In this document: positions 18,577 to 25,662 of the stretch, in pieces
How positions within the stretch are numbered: the first letter of the stretch is position 1
Layout: every line of letters starts with the position of its first letter
Source: Brucella intermedia LMG 3301
Lineage (GTDB): Bacteria; Pseudomonadota; Alphaproteobacteria; Rhizobiales; Rhizobiaceae
Assembly (NCBI RefSeq): GCF_000182645.1
Contig: NZ_ACQA01000001.1
Span: 186,001 to 250,000 of the forward strand
Length of the DNA stretch: 64,000 nt
Direction: 5' to 3'
Program-made: the position numbers and the translations under genes
The notes under the pieces: model-generated
Told to the model about the DNA's origin: nothing
Database searches by the model: none
What the model saw: the letters and a program-made list of their open reading frames with translations, nothing else

Positions 18577-20004
18577 ATGTCTTTTTCGCAGAAGCGTCTG
18601 CTGGCTGATTTCCCTGCTTTCTTCCGGGTTTCGGAAGAGGTGGTTGTCGTCGTTGGCGGCGGCGAGGAAGCCTTGAACAAGGCGCGCCTCGTGGCGCAGA
18701 CCTCCGCCCGCATTCGCATCGTCGCCGAGGAAACGGAACGCCATCTGGCCGATTTCATCGCCGCGCATGATGTGGAGCATGTCGCAGCTCCCTTTGCCAG
18801 CGAGCACCTGGAAGGCGCAAAGCTCGTCTTCGTCGCGACCGGCGATGAAGCACAGGATCGCGCCGTCGCGGCATTGGCCAGAACGCAGAAGGTTCCGGTG
18901 AATGTGGTGGACCGGCCTGCGCTTTGCGATTTTCTGACGCCAGCCATTGTCAACCGCGCCCCCATCGCAATCGCCATCGGCACCGAAGGTTCGGCCCCGG
19001 TACTGGCGCAGATGGTGCGTGCGCGGATCGATGCCGCCTTTTCGCCGCGCCTTGGCGAGCTTGCGCATTTTGCCGAAAGCTGGCGTCCGCTGGTCGAGCG
19101 CGTGCTGCCGAAAGGGCTGGCGCGTCGCAGCTTCTGGCGCGGTTTCTTTTCGGGTAGCGTTTCGCGCGCAATTGAAGATGGCGACCGTGAAGGGGCTTAT
19201 CGCGCTGCCAATGATCTCATCGAGCGGCCACTGGACGCATCCGGCTATGTCTGGCTGGTGGGTGCCGGTCCCGGCGCTGAGGACCTTTTGACCTTGCGGG
19301 CGCATCGCGCTTTGATGGAAGCCGATGTGATCGTGCATGATGCCCTGGTGCCGGAGGGTGTCATTGCCATGGGCCGCCGTGACGCGGAACGCCTTGCCGT
19401 CGGCAAGCGCAAGGGCTGCCATTCCAAGAGTCAGGAAGAGATCAACCGCCTGCTGGTAACGCTCGGCCGGGAAGGCAAGCGTGTCGTGAGACTGAAATCC
19501 GGCGATCCGCTGGTGTTTGGACGCGCAGGCGAGGAAATGGCGGCATTGCGTGCTGCCGGTATCGGCTTCGAGATCGTGCCCGGCATTACTTCGGCCTTCG
19601 CCGCCGCAGCCGATATGGAACTGCCGCTGACGCTGCGCGGCGTCGCGTCGTCGCTGGTGTTTACGACCGGCCACGACATGACAGGCGATGTGCTGCCGGG
19701 CTGGGCAAAGCTTGCCGTCTCCGGCGCAACCATCGCCGTCTATATGGGCTCGACGGTCGCGGCTTCCGTTGCCGCGCGCCTGATTGCAGCGGGCCTGCAT
19801 GAAGATACTGCCGTGGCAGTCGTGGAAAACGCAAGCCGTCAGGACAAGCGTCTGTTCCACGGAACGTTGAAGGATTTGCCGGATCTCGAAAGCCGCAAGG
19901 AGCTTTCCGGCCCGGTCATGGTGATCATTGGCGATGCGGTCGCCGGTGCAGCAATCGACAAGGCCGAAGCGCTGGCGCTCAAGCCGGTTTCCGTCGCAGC
20001 CTAA
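18577..20004 (+). CDS. cysG: Siroheme synthase CysG (multifunctional)
   Basis: CysG makes siroheme, the cofactor of sulfite reductase. The N-terminal half is precorrin-2 dehydrogenase/ferrochelatase (ADFPAFFRVSEEVVVVVGGGEEALNKA split; NAD-binding VVVVVGGGEEA at about 20-30). The C-terminal half, from about residue 227, is uroporphyrinogen III methyltransferase (VWLVGAGPGAEDLLTLRA, VHDALV, RLKSGDPLVFGRAGEE, PGITSAFAAAA). The whole is 475 residues, the normal size. ATG at 18577 follows AAAGGA; the frame extends upstream through the repeat but without homology. It heads the cluster with cysI and cysH. Confidence 0.95.
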   Translation: MSFSQKRLLADFPAFFRVSEEVVVVVGGGEEALNKARLVAQTSARIRIVAEETERHLADFIAAHDVEHVAAPFASEHLEGAKLVFVATGDEAQDRAVAALARTQKVPVNVVDRPALCDFLTPAIVNRAPIAIAIGTEGSAPVLAQMVRARIDAAFSPRLGELAHFAESWRPLVERVLPKGLARRSFWRGFFSGSVSRAIEDGDREGAYRAANDLIERPLDASGYVWLVGAGPGAEDLLTLRAHRALMEADVIVHDALVPEGVIAMGRRDAERLAVGKRKGCHSKSQEEINRLLVTLGREGKRVVRLKSGDPLVFGRAGEEMAALRAAGIGFEIVPGITSAFAAAADMELPLTLRGVASSLVFTTGHDMTGDVLPGWAKLAVSGATIAVYMGSTVAASVAARLIAAGLHEDTAVAVVENASRQDKRLFHGTLKDLPDLESRKELSGPVMVIIGDAVAGAAIDKAEALALKPVSVAA

Positions 20005-20072
20005 GAGCGCATCCCGAAAAGTGTGCAGCGGTTTTCGGACAAGATGCGCTCAAAAACAAAAAGTTAGAGCGC
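20005..20072. repeat. Intergenic palindromic repeat, GCGCATCCCGAAAA type
   Basis: AGAGCGCATCCCGAAAAGTG pairs in part with GGTTTTCGGACAAGATGCGCT, followed by CAAAAACAAAAAGTTAGAGCGC. It resembles the copies at 25352 and 49666. It starts right after the cysG stop and may act as a hairpin in the cys transcript. Confidence 0.65.
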
Positions 20073-20107
20073 AGGATGCGCGGTTAACAAAAGTTTGGAG
20101 TTTGGAA

Positions 20108-20425
20108 ATGGTCGTAAAAGTTCTCACTGCAAACCGCCTCATCGACGGGCAGGCTGTGTGGCTTGGTGCCGATGGCTCCTGGCAGGAAACCATCGACGGC
20201 GCGCTGGTCGCCCGTCATGCGGAGGCCGTCGAGGCGCTGGAAGACGCGGGAAAGATTGCCGCGAAAGCCAATCTGGTCGTGGATGTGAACGTGATCGATG
20301 TCGAGGAGCGCGAGGAGGGGCTTTACCCGATCCGCTTGCGCGAACGCATCCGTCTCTCCGGCCCGACCATCGTGACCTTCGGCGATTTGCCTCTCGACAA
20401 GCCTGAATTGAAGCGCGCTTCCTGA
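20108..20425 (+). CDS. DUF2849 family protein in the sulfite reductase cluster
   Basis: A 105-residue protein of the alphaproteobacterial DUF2849 family, function unknown. It begins MVVKVLTANRLIDGQAVWL and ends with RLSGPTIVTFGDLPLDKPE. It has no cysteine pair or membrane helix. It lies 21 bases ahead of cysI, in an operon for sulfite reduction, so a helper role in that pathway is a fair inference but nothing more. Confidence 0.75.
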   Translation: MVVKVLTANRLIDGQAVWLGADGSWQETIDGALVARHAEAVEALEDAGKIAAKANLVVDVNVIDVEEREEGLYPIRLRERIRLSGPTIVTFGDLPLDKPELKRAS

Positions 20426-20446
20426 TTGCGGATTTGGACCTAGCCT

Positions 20447-22117
20447 ATGTATCGTTATGATGAATTCGACCGCGATTTCGTTGCGGCCCGTGTTGCCCAG
20501 TTCAAGGATCAGGTCGAGCGCCGTCTGGCGGGCGAGTTGACTGAGGATCAGTTCAAGCCGTTGCGCCTGATGAATGGCCTTTATCTGCAATTGCATGCCT
20601 ATATGCTGCGCGTGGCCATTCCCTATGGCACGCTGTCGAGCCGCCAGTTGCGCAAGCTCGGCCACATCGCGCGCGTCTACGATCGTGGGTTCGGCCATTT
20701 CACCACGCGCCAGAATATCCAGTACAACTGGCCTGCATTGAAGGACGTGCCCCGCATTCTGGAAGAACTGGCGGAAGTCGAGATGCACGCCATCCAGACC
20801 TCCGGCAATTGCATTCGCAACGTGACCGCCGATCATTTCGCAGGCGCTGCCGCCGACGAAGTGGCCGATCCGCGCCCGTTTGCGGAAATTCTGCGCCAGT
20901 GGTCGTCGCTGCATCCGGAGTTTTCCTATCTGCCGCGCAAGTTCAAGATCGCCATTGTCGGCTCGGAGCATGACCGCGCCGCCATCCAGGTGCATGATAT
21001 CGGCTTGCAGCTGAAGAAGAACGAGGCAGGCGATCTGGGGCTGGCCGTCTATATTGGCGGCGGTCAGGGCCGCACGCCGATGGTGGCGAAGAAAATCCGC
21101 GACTTCCTGCCTATCGAGGACATGCTGACCTATGTGACGGCAATCGTCCGCGTCTATAATCTGCATGGTCGCCGCGATAACAAGTACAAGGCGCGCATCA
21201 AGATTCTCGTCCATGAAACGGGCGTGGAAGAACTCACCCGCGAGATCGATGCCGAATGGGAAGACATCCGTTACGGTGAGTTGAAGCTGCCGCAACGCGA
21301 TATTGACGCCATCGAAAGCTATTTCCGTATGCCGAACCTGCCGCAGCGGCCGGAAGGCTGGGAGATACTGGCCGTCACGCAAAGGGCCGATCCGGCTTTC
21401 GCGAGCTGGGTTGCCCGCAATGTCACGCCGCACAAGCACCCGGATTACGCGGTCGTCACCATTTCGCTGAAGCCAATCGGCGGCATTCCGGGCGATGCAA
21501 GCGCTGAACAGATGGAACTGGTCGCGGATATTGCTGCAACCTATTCCTTCGATGAAATCCGCGTGAGTCACGAGCAGAATCTGGTTCTGCCGCATGTCGC
21601 CAAGGCCGATCTCGCCGCCGTCTACGATCTGTTGCAATCGGATGGTCTGGTGACGCCCAATGCCGGTCTCATCACCGACATTATCGCCTGCCCGGGTCTC
21701 GACTATTGCGCGCTTGCCAATGCGCGTTCCATCCCGGTGGCGCAGCGCATTTCCGAGCGCTTCGGCGACCAGCAGCGCCAGCTTGAAATCGGCGATCTGA
21801 AGATCAAGATTTCGGGCTGCATCAATGCCTGCGGCCATCATCATGTCGGCCATATCGGCATTCTGGGCGTCGAGAAGAAGGGTGAGGAACTCTATCAGAT
21901 CACGCTTGGCGGTTCGGCGGACGAGCATTCGGCCATCGGTGAGATCACCGGTCGCGGTTTCTCCTCGGAAGACGTGGTGGATGCCATCGAGACGGTGGTG
22001 GACACCTATCTCGCCTTGCGTGAGAGCGCGGACGAGACCTTCCTTGCCGCCTATCGCCGTGTCGGCATGGAGCCGTTCAAACGCGCGCTTTATGGAGAAA
22101 TCAGCCGTGCAGCTTGA
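20447..22117 (+). CDS. cysI: Nitrite/sulfite reductase, hemoprotein (CysI/Sir type)
   Basis: Reduces sulfite to sulfide by six electrons using siroheme and a 4Fe-4S cluster. The 556-residue protein has two NIR_SIR half-domains. The cluster/siroheme cysteines are in CPGLDYC and CINACGHHHVGHIG (C-x5-C and C-x3-C), and the substrate-binding basic residues are in RQNIQYNWP and the NCIRNVTAD region. No flavoprotein partner cysJ is seen here, so a ferredoxin or another donor is likely. Its neighbours cysG and cysH argue for sulfite rather than nitrite as substrate. Confidence 0.92.
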   Translation: MYRYDEFDRDFVAARVAQFKDQVERRLAGELTEDQFKPLRLMNGLYLQLHAYMLRVAIPYGTLSSRQLRKLGHIARVYDRGFGHFTTRQNIQYNWPALKDVPRILEELAEVEMHAIQTSGNCIRNVTADHFAGAAADEVADPRPFAEILRQWSSLHPEFSYLPRKFKIAIVGSEHDRAAIQVHDIGLQLKKNEAGDLGLAVYIGGGQGRTPMVAKKIRDFLPIEDMLTYVTAIVRVYNLHGRRDNKYKARIKILVHETGVEELTREIDAEWEDIRYGELKLPQRDIDAIESYFRMPNLPQRPEGWEILAVTQRADPAFASWVARNVTPHKHPDYAVVTISLKPIGGIPGDASAEQMELVADIAATYSFDEIRVSHEQNLVLPHVAKADLAAVYDLLQSDGLVTPNAGLITDIIACPGLDYCALANARSIPVAQRISERFGDQQRQLEIGDLKIKISGCINACGHHHVGHIGILGVEKKGEELYQITLGGSADEHSAIGEITGRGFSSEDVVDAIETVVDTYLALRESADETFLAAYRRVGMEPFKRALYGEISRAA

Positions 22118-22856
22118 TGCCGAAGAAAGTGCTGCCGCCGAAGCCCGCCTTCTGGAGGCTAGCCACGGCGCATCTTCCCCGCAGGAAGTGATCGCGCTCG
22201 CCACGCGTGAACACTATGGGGGGCAGATCGCGGTCGTGTCTTCCTTCGGCGCGGAATCGGCGGTGCTTCTGCACATGATTTCGGAAATCGACCCGGCAAC
22301 CCCGGTTCTGTTTCTGGATACAGGAAAGCATTTCCGGGCGACGCTCGATTATCGGCACGATCTGGTGGACAGGCTTGGCCTGACCGATGTGCAGGACATT
22401 CTTCCCGTCGAGGAAAGTCTCAAAAGCGAAGACCCGTTCGGCGCCCTGTCGATGACCGACAAGGACCGCTGCTGCTTCATCCGCAAGGTCGAGCCGATGG
22501 CGCGGGCTGTCGCGCCCTATCGGGCCTGGATGACAGGCCGCAAGCAGTTTCAGGCATCGACCCGTGAAAGTTTGCCGGTATTTGAATCGGTCGGCCCGCG
22601 CATCCGCATCAATCCGCTGGCGCGCTGGCAGGCGGCGGACCTGAAAGCCTATGCCGAAAAGCACGATCTGCCGCCGCATCCGCTCACCGCGCAGGGCTAT
22701 CGCTCCATCGGCTGCATGCCATGCACGCGCCCCGTGAGCGATGGCGAGGATCAACGTGCCGGACGCTGGGCGGGATCGGAAAAGACAGAATGCGGCATCC
22801 ATCTGACGGGTCTTGCCGACAGCCTTAAAACATTGGGAGCCACGGACCGCAAATGA
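22107..22856 (+). CDS. cysH: Adenylylsulfate (APS) reductase, CysH family
   Basis: Reduces activated sulfate to sulfite. The 249-residue protein has the P-loop-like SSFGAESAVLLHM, GRKQFQAST, and the C-terminal redox Cys in ECGIHLTG. It also has the cysteine pairs RCCFIRK and CMPC that bind a 4Fe-4S cluster; these mark the APS-type enzyme, not the PAPS reductase of E. coli. GTG at 22107 is preferred because GGAGA lies 8 bases before it; ATG at 22092 would add five residues. It overlaps the end of cysI by 11 bases and the next gene by 4. Confidence 0.93.
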   Translation: MQLDAEESAAAEARLLEASHGASSPQEVIALATREHYGGQIAVVSSFGAESAVLLHMISEIDPATPVLFLDTGKHFRATLDYRHDLVDRLGLTDVQDILPVEESLKSEDPFGALSMTDKDRCCFIRKVEPMARAVAPYRAWMTGRKQFQASTRESLPVFESVGPRIRINPLARWQAADLKAYAEKHDLPPHPLTAQGYRSIGCMPCTRPVSDGEDQRAGRWAGSEKTECGIHLTGLADSLKTLGATDRK

Positions 22857-23377
22857 GCGAAATCAACGAAACAAAACTCTGGTCTGCCGATGGCTTTCGC
22901 GAGGACGACTATGTCTTTGCCGACGATCTGGACGCAGCGGGCGATGCTTCGGCTGTCATCATTCCGCTGACCATCTGGCTCGGACTGGATGAGGAGCGCC
23001 GCCGCGCCTCCAACCGCCGGATCGGCGTTACGGTTGCGCCGGGCGAAGCAATCGATCCGCTTCTGGACGATCTTGGCAGCATACCATTGATCGCCTTGCA
23101 GTTTCCGGCTTTCAATGACGGACGCTCCTATTCCAAGGCCGAGATTTTGCGCCGTGAAGGCTTTGCGGGCGAATTGCGCGCCGTTGGTGACGTGCTGATC
23201 GATCAGGCGAGCCTGATGCTGCGCACGGGCTTCGACACATTGCAGGTGACAAACAAGGTCGCGCAGAAGCGGCTTGATGAAAACCGGCTTGTCGATACCC
23301 CCGGCTATTATCAGCCGGGTCGCGGTTCCATTCCGGAAGAGGGCGGGTTTGCCTGGCGTCGCGTCAAGGCAAGTTAG
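22853..23377 (+). CDS. DUF934 family protein (putative sulfite reductase-associated)
   Basis: A 174-residue protein of the DUF934 family, usually found next to cysI/cysH in alpha- and betaproteobacteria and thought to help sulfite reduction. Typical stretches are ADDLDAAGDASAVIIPL, GSIPLIALQFPAFNDGRSYS and LRAVGDVLIDQASLMLRTGFD. No metal-binding cysteines are present. The 4-base overlap with cysH shows translational coupling. Confidence 0.85.
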   Translation: MSEINETKLWSADGFREDDYVFADDLDAAGDASAVIIPLTIWLGLDEERRRASNRRIGVTVAPGEAIDPLLDDLGSIPLIALQFPAFNDGRSYSKAEILRREGFAGELRAVGDVLIDQASLMLRTGFDTLQVTNKVAQKRLDENRLVDTPGYYQPGRGSIPEEGGFAWRRVKAS

Positions 23378-23455
23378 GCGCATCGCTCAAATTTGCCATT
23401 TTTCTGCACGCCTTGATGCGCTAGACACGCCTCAGCAATTTCAGGGAGTCGCGGC

Positions 23456-23749
23456 GTGATCCGGCACATTGTTTTCTTCAGCGTCAGGCAAGATCAGGAT
23501 ATCGAGACTGTCAAAAGGGGATTGGAGCAACTTGCCACCATTCCCCACGCTGACCTTTTTGAAGTCCTGCCGAATTCCAAGGTCGACCCGATGTGCGACC
23601 GCATCGATCTGGTTGTCTATGCCGAGTTCAAGGATGAAGAAGCGCTTCTCGCTTTCAAGAAGCATCCAACTTACGACGCCACGACACAGCTTGTGCGTCC
23701 CATGCGCGAATTGCGTTTTTCCGCAGATGTGGTGACGGACAAGGGCTGA
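23456..23749 (+). CDS. Dabb (stress-responsive A/B barrel) domain protein
   Basis: A 97-residue protein with the Dabb ferredoxin-like fold: MIRHIVFFSVRQDQDIETV, a middle LVVYAEFKDEEALLAFKKHPTY, and a conserved His in the first strand. Such proteins dimerise; enzymatic roles are known only for a few plant and bacterial members, so the function is open. It starts with GTG. Probably a single gene, 78 bases behind the cys cluster. Confidence 0.75.
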   Translation: MIRHIVFFSVRQDQDIETVKRGLEQLATIPHADLFEVLPNSKVDPMCDRIDLVVYAEFKDEEALLAFKKHPTYDATTQLVRPMRELRFSADVVTDKG

Positions 23750-23797
23750 AGCATCTTCGAGCCAAGTGTGAAACGGTTTTGCGTTCGCAAATCATAA

Positions 23798-24376
23798 CTA
23801 CCAGTCGGACTGCGGCCTTTCCTGCAATGGCAGGCCGCCAAAAAGATCGGGCTCGCTGGACGTTCTCGCCCGCTCGATATTGAGAAGCTTCAGTTTCGTC
23901 GCCGTGCCACCCGCCGCCGAAAAGCCGCCGACCTTGCCATTGGAGCCGAGCACCCGGTGACAGGGCACGATGATCGGAAACGGATTCTTGCCCAGCGCAT
24001 AGCCGACAGCCTGTGAGAGACTCACATCACCCATCCGTCGTGCAATTGCGCCGTAGGTCGTGGTCTCGCCCGTTTTCAGTTCGAGGATGATTTCATAAAC
24101 CTGCCGGTTGAGATCGGGTTGGGCATCGAGCGCCAGCGGCGTGCCCGAAAAATCAACATCGGCTCCGGCCAGAAGCGCACGCACACCCTCGACTGCCCGG
24201 GTAACGAAAGCTGGCGCCTCGTTATCGTCTGCCCCGGGAAACCGCTCGCGGAGCCGATACCGGGTTTCCTTTTCGTCGGCATCCCCGATTTCGACGCCAA
24301 CGATTTTCCGGCCGCGCCACGCTATGCCGCACGGTCCGATTTCTGTTTCGAAAATGGTGACGCCTGACGATTCCAT
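23798..24376 (-). CDS. ogt: Methylated-DNA-protein-cysteine methyltransferase (Ogt/MGMT)
   Basis: Repairs O6-alkylguanine by suicide transfer to its own cysteine. The active site is IIVPCHRVLGSNGKVGGFSAAGG, with the helix-turn-helix TTYGAIARRMGDVSLSQAVGYALGKNP before it. At 192 residues it is slightly longer than E. coli Ogt, with a C-terminal tail. It has no Ada-type N-terminal domain. Confidence 0.93.
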   Translation of the reverse strand: MESSGVTIFETEIGPCGIAWRGRKIVGVEIGDADEKETRYRLRERFPGADDNEAPAFVTRAVEGVRALLAGADVDFSGTPLALDAQPDLNRQVYEIILELKTGETTTYGAIARRMGDVSLSQAVGYALGKNPFPIIVPCHRVLGSNGKVGGFSAAGGTATKLKLLNIERARTSSEPDLFGGLPLQERPQSDW

Positions 24377-24618
24377 GGCTGTGATGTTAGCACGGTTTTG
24401 ATCACGACAATGCCGTTTATCGGGCCGCTTATCGGGCCGCTACAGGAACGTTCACGTGAAAAGTCGCAACAATTGCCAAAAATGGCGCAGCGAAATGGTT
24501 GAAGAACGACACGAATAATGATTGTGTGAAAGCGACCGGCCAATGCCCTTAAATGGCCAAATGGATTGACGAAAGTTTCCGGCACCTGTCACGGCGGGAG
24601 CGGAACCGAGGAATTTAA

Positions 24619-24864
24619 ATGGACGATTACGAGCGATATGCCACAGGGTTGATGATCGTTTTTGGCGCGCTGATCATCGGCGGTCTCATGGCGGCCAACC
24701 TGTACCACGGCGACAAGCCGGGCTTCTTATTCGCGCTTGGCGCGGCGGTCGTCGGCTGGTTTTCAGCTTTCGCCGTTCTTTTCGACAAGCCGCGCGTCTA
24801 TGGCGTGATGATTGCGGTCGCAATCGGCCTCGTCGCGGCTTCCATCGGTGCTTATGTTACCTGA
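24619..24864 (+). CDS. Small integral membrane protein, unknown function
   Basis: An 81-residue protein with three hydrophobic segments at about 8-26 (GLMIVFGALIIGGLMAANL), 34-53 (FLFALGAAVVGWFSAFAVLF) and 60-80. GAGGAAT lies ahead of the ATG, and codon use fits its neighbours. I do not recognise a family. It ends just before a shared bidirectional terminator. Confidence 0.65.
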   Translation: MDDYERYATGLMIVFGALIIGGLMAANLYHGDKPGFLFALGAAVVGWFSAFAVLFDKPRVYGVMIAVAIGLVAASIGAYVT

Positions 24865-24885
24865 TTTTTGAGCCAGTTCATTTAG

Positions 24886-24918
24886 AAAAAGCCCCGGGAA
24901 ACCGGGGCTTGTTCGTTT
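24886..24918. terminator. Bidirectional rho-independent terminator
   Basis: A 9-bp stem AAGCCCCGG/CCGGGGCTT around GAAA, with an A run before it and a T-rich stretch after it. It lies between the converging small membrane protein gene and the BA14K-like gene, and can stop both. Confidence 0.85.
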
Positions 24919-25337
24919 TAGAGATATGGCGAATAGCACTGGCGCCGCGGCCCGTAATTGGGCTGGAATGTGTTATCATAGGCTCGATAGGAGCGATAAC
25001 GATTGTAGCACCAGCGCACATGCGGGTTGCCGCCGCGATAGACCGGCGCTGCACGGTAGCGGTAGGCAGGCGGCGGTCCCCAATAGCGTCGGTCATAGCG
25101 ATGGTGTGGGCGGTAACGCGGGTAGTCATGCCGCCAGTGGCGGCGATGTTCGCGCCAGTAGCGACGATCGCCCCGGTAATCGTAATACTGGACCTGATGC
25201 ACATTCGGCGCCGAAGTCTGTGCGGACGGCGTTGCCATTAGAGATGGTTGCGCCGCATTCGCAGTCCCGGAAGCTGCGGATAGTCCCAGGCCGAGTGACA
25301 GGCAGGCGGCAAACAGGGAATAAGCAAACTTTTTCAT
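24918..25337 (-). CDS. BA14K-like secreted protein
   Basis: A 139-residue protein with a signal peptide ([20 protein letters not shown] then ASGTANAAQ) and a mature part rich in Arg, Tyr and His ([20 protein letters not shown]). The C-terminal motif [19 protein letters not shown] with a second Cys near the end is the BA14K signature. BA14K of Brucella abortus is an immunoreactive protein with reported lectin-like activity; this gene is a paralogue or relative of it. ATG at 25337 is chosen because it begins the signal peptide. Confidence 0.8.
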   Translation of the reverse strand: MKKFAYSLFAACLSLGLGLSAASGTANAAQPSLMATPSAQTSAPNVHQVQYYDYRGDRRYWREHRRHWRHDYPRYRPHHRYDRRYWGPPPAYRYRAAPVYRGGNPHVRWCYNRYRSYRAYDNTFQPNYGPRRQCYSPYL

Positions 25338-25351
25338 TGGTCTCTCCTCAC

Positions 25352-25405
25352 AGCGCATCCCGAAAATGCGATACCGCCTTCGGTGAGGATGCGCGCAAAA
25401 ATAAA
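25352..25405. repeat. Intergenic palindromic repeat, GCGCATCCCGAAAA type
   Basis: CAGCGCATCCCGAAAATGCG and CGGTGAGGATGCGCG form an imperfect palindrome followed by CAAAAATAAAC. It is the same type as 20005 and lies directly upstream of the BA14K-like gene. Confidence 0.6.
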
Positions 25406-25540
25406 CAACACATATCGTCCCTGCGCCCATTTACGCCCGACATTATGGCAGAGCGGTGGCCCTCCGCAGTCACAATTTCTTGGATCCGGCAACAGATCGT
25501 TGATGTCCCGGCAACGCGATTGGAGAACGGCTTCCGAATT

Positions 25541-25562
25541 GACATAAAGATATGTTTATGTC
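25541..25562. promoter_or_regulatory. Operator-like palindrome upstream of metH
   Basis: A 22-bp sequence with arms GACATAAA and TTTATGTC and an almost symmetric centre GATATG; only one of the eleven base pairs is asymmetric. It lies about 100 bases before metH and 200 before the divergent BA14K-like gene. AT-rich palindromes of this form resemble sites reported for ArsR-family regulators of the S-adenosylhomocysteine/methionine cycle (SahR) in proteobacteria; that identity is inference. Confidence 0.6.
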
Positions 25563-25591
25563 ATTAAGCGACCTTCGTAAGATGCGTATGG

Positions 25592-25634
25592 CAGGCAATT
25601 CCGGTTTGACGTCGCGAACCGGCCCCGTTGCCTG
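25592..25634 (+). promoter_or_regulatory. Structured leader before metH
   Basis: Two nested stems: outer CAGGCAA/TTGCCTG (7 bp) and inner CCGGTT/AACCGG (6 bp). It ends 28 bases before the metH start, with no T run after it, so it is not a simple terminator. It does not match the SAM, SAH or cobalamin riboswitch consensus as I know them. Confidence 0.5.
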
Positions 25635-25662
25635 GTAACAGACAGAATACAGGCGGTGTTTT

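Noticed and set aside
20084..22204. Long minus-strand open frame (706 codons) opposite cysI
   Set aside because: It lies antisense to clear cysI/cysH genes, shows no family pattern and is what GC-rich codon bias produces.
25560..25662. SAM-II, SAH or cobalamin riboswitch before metH
   Set aside because: The conserved bases of these classes are not found; only a nested hairpin is visible, so it is listed as a structured leader.
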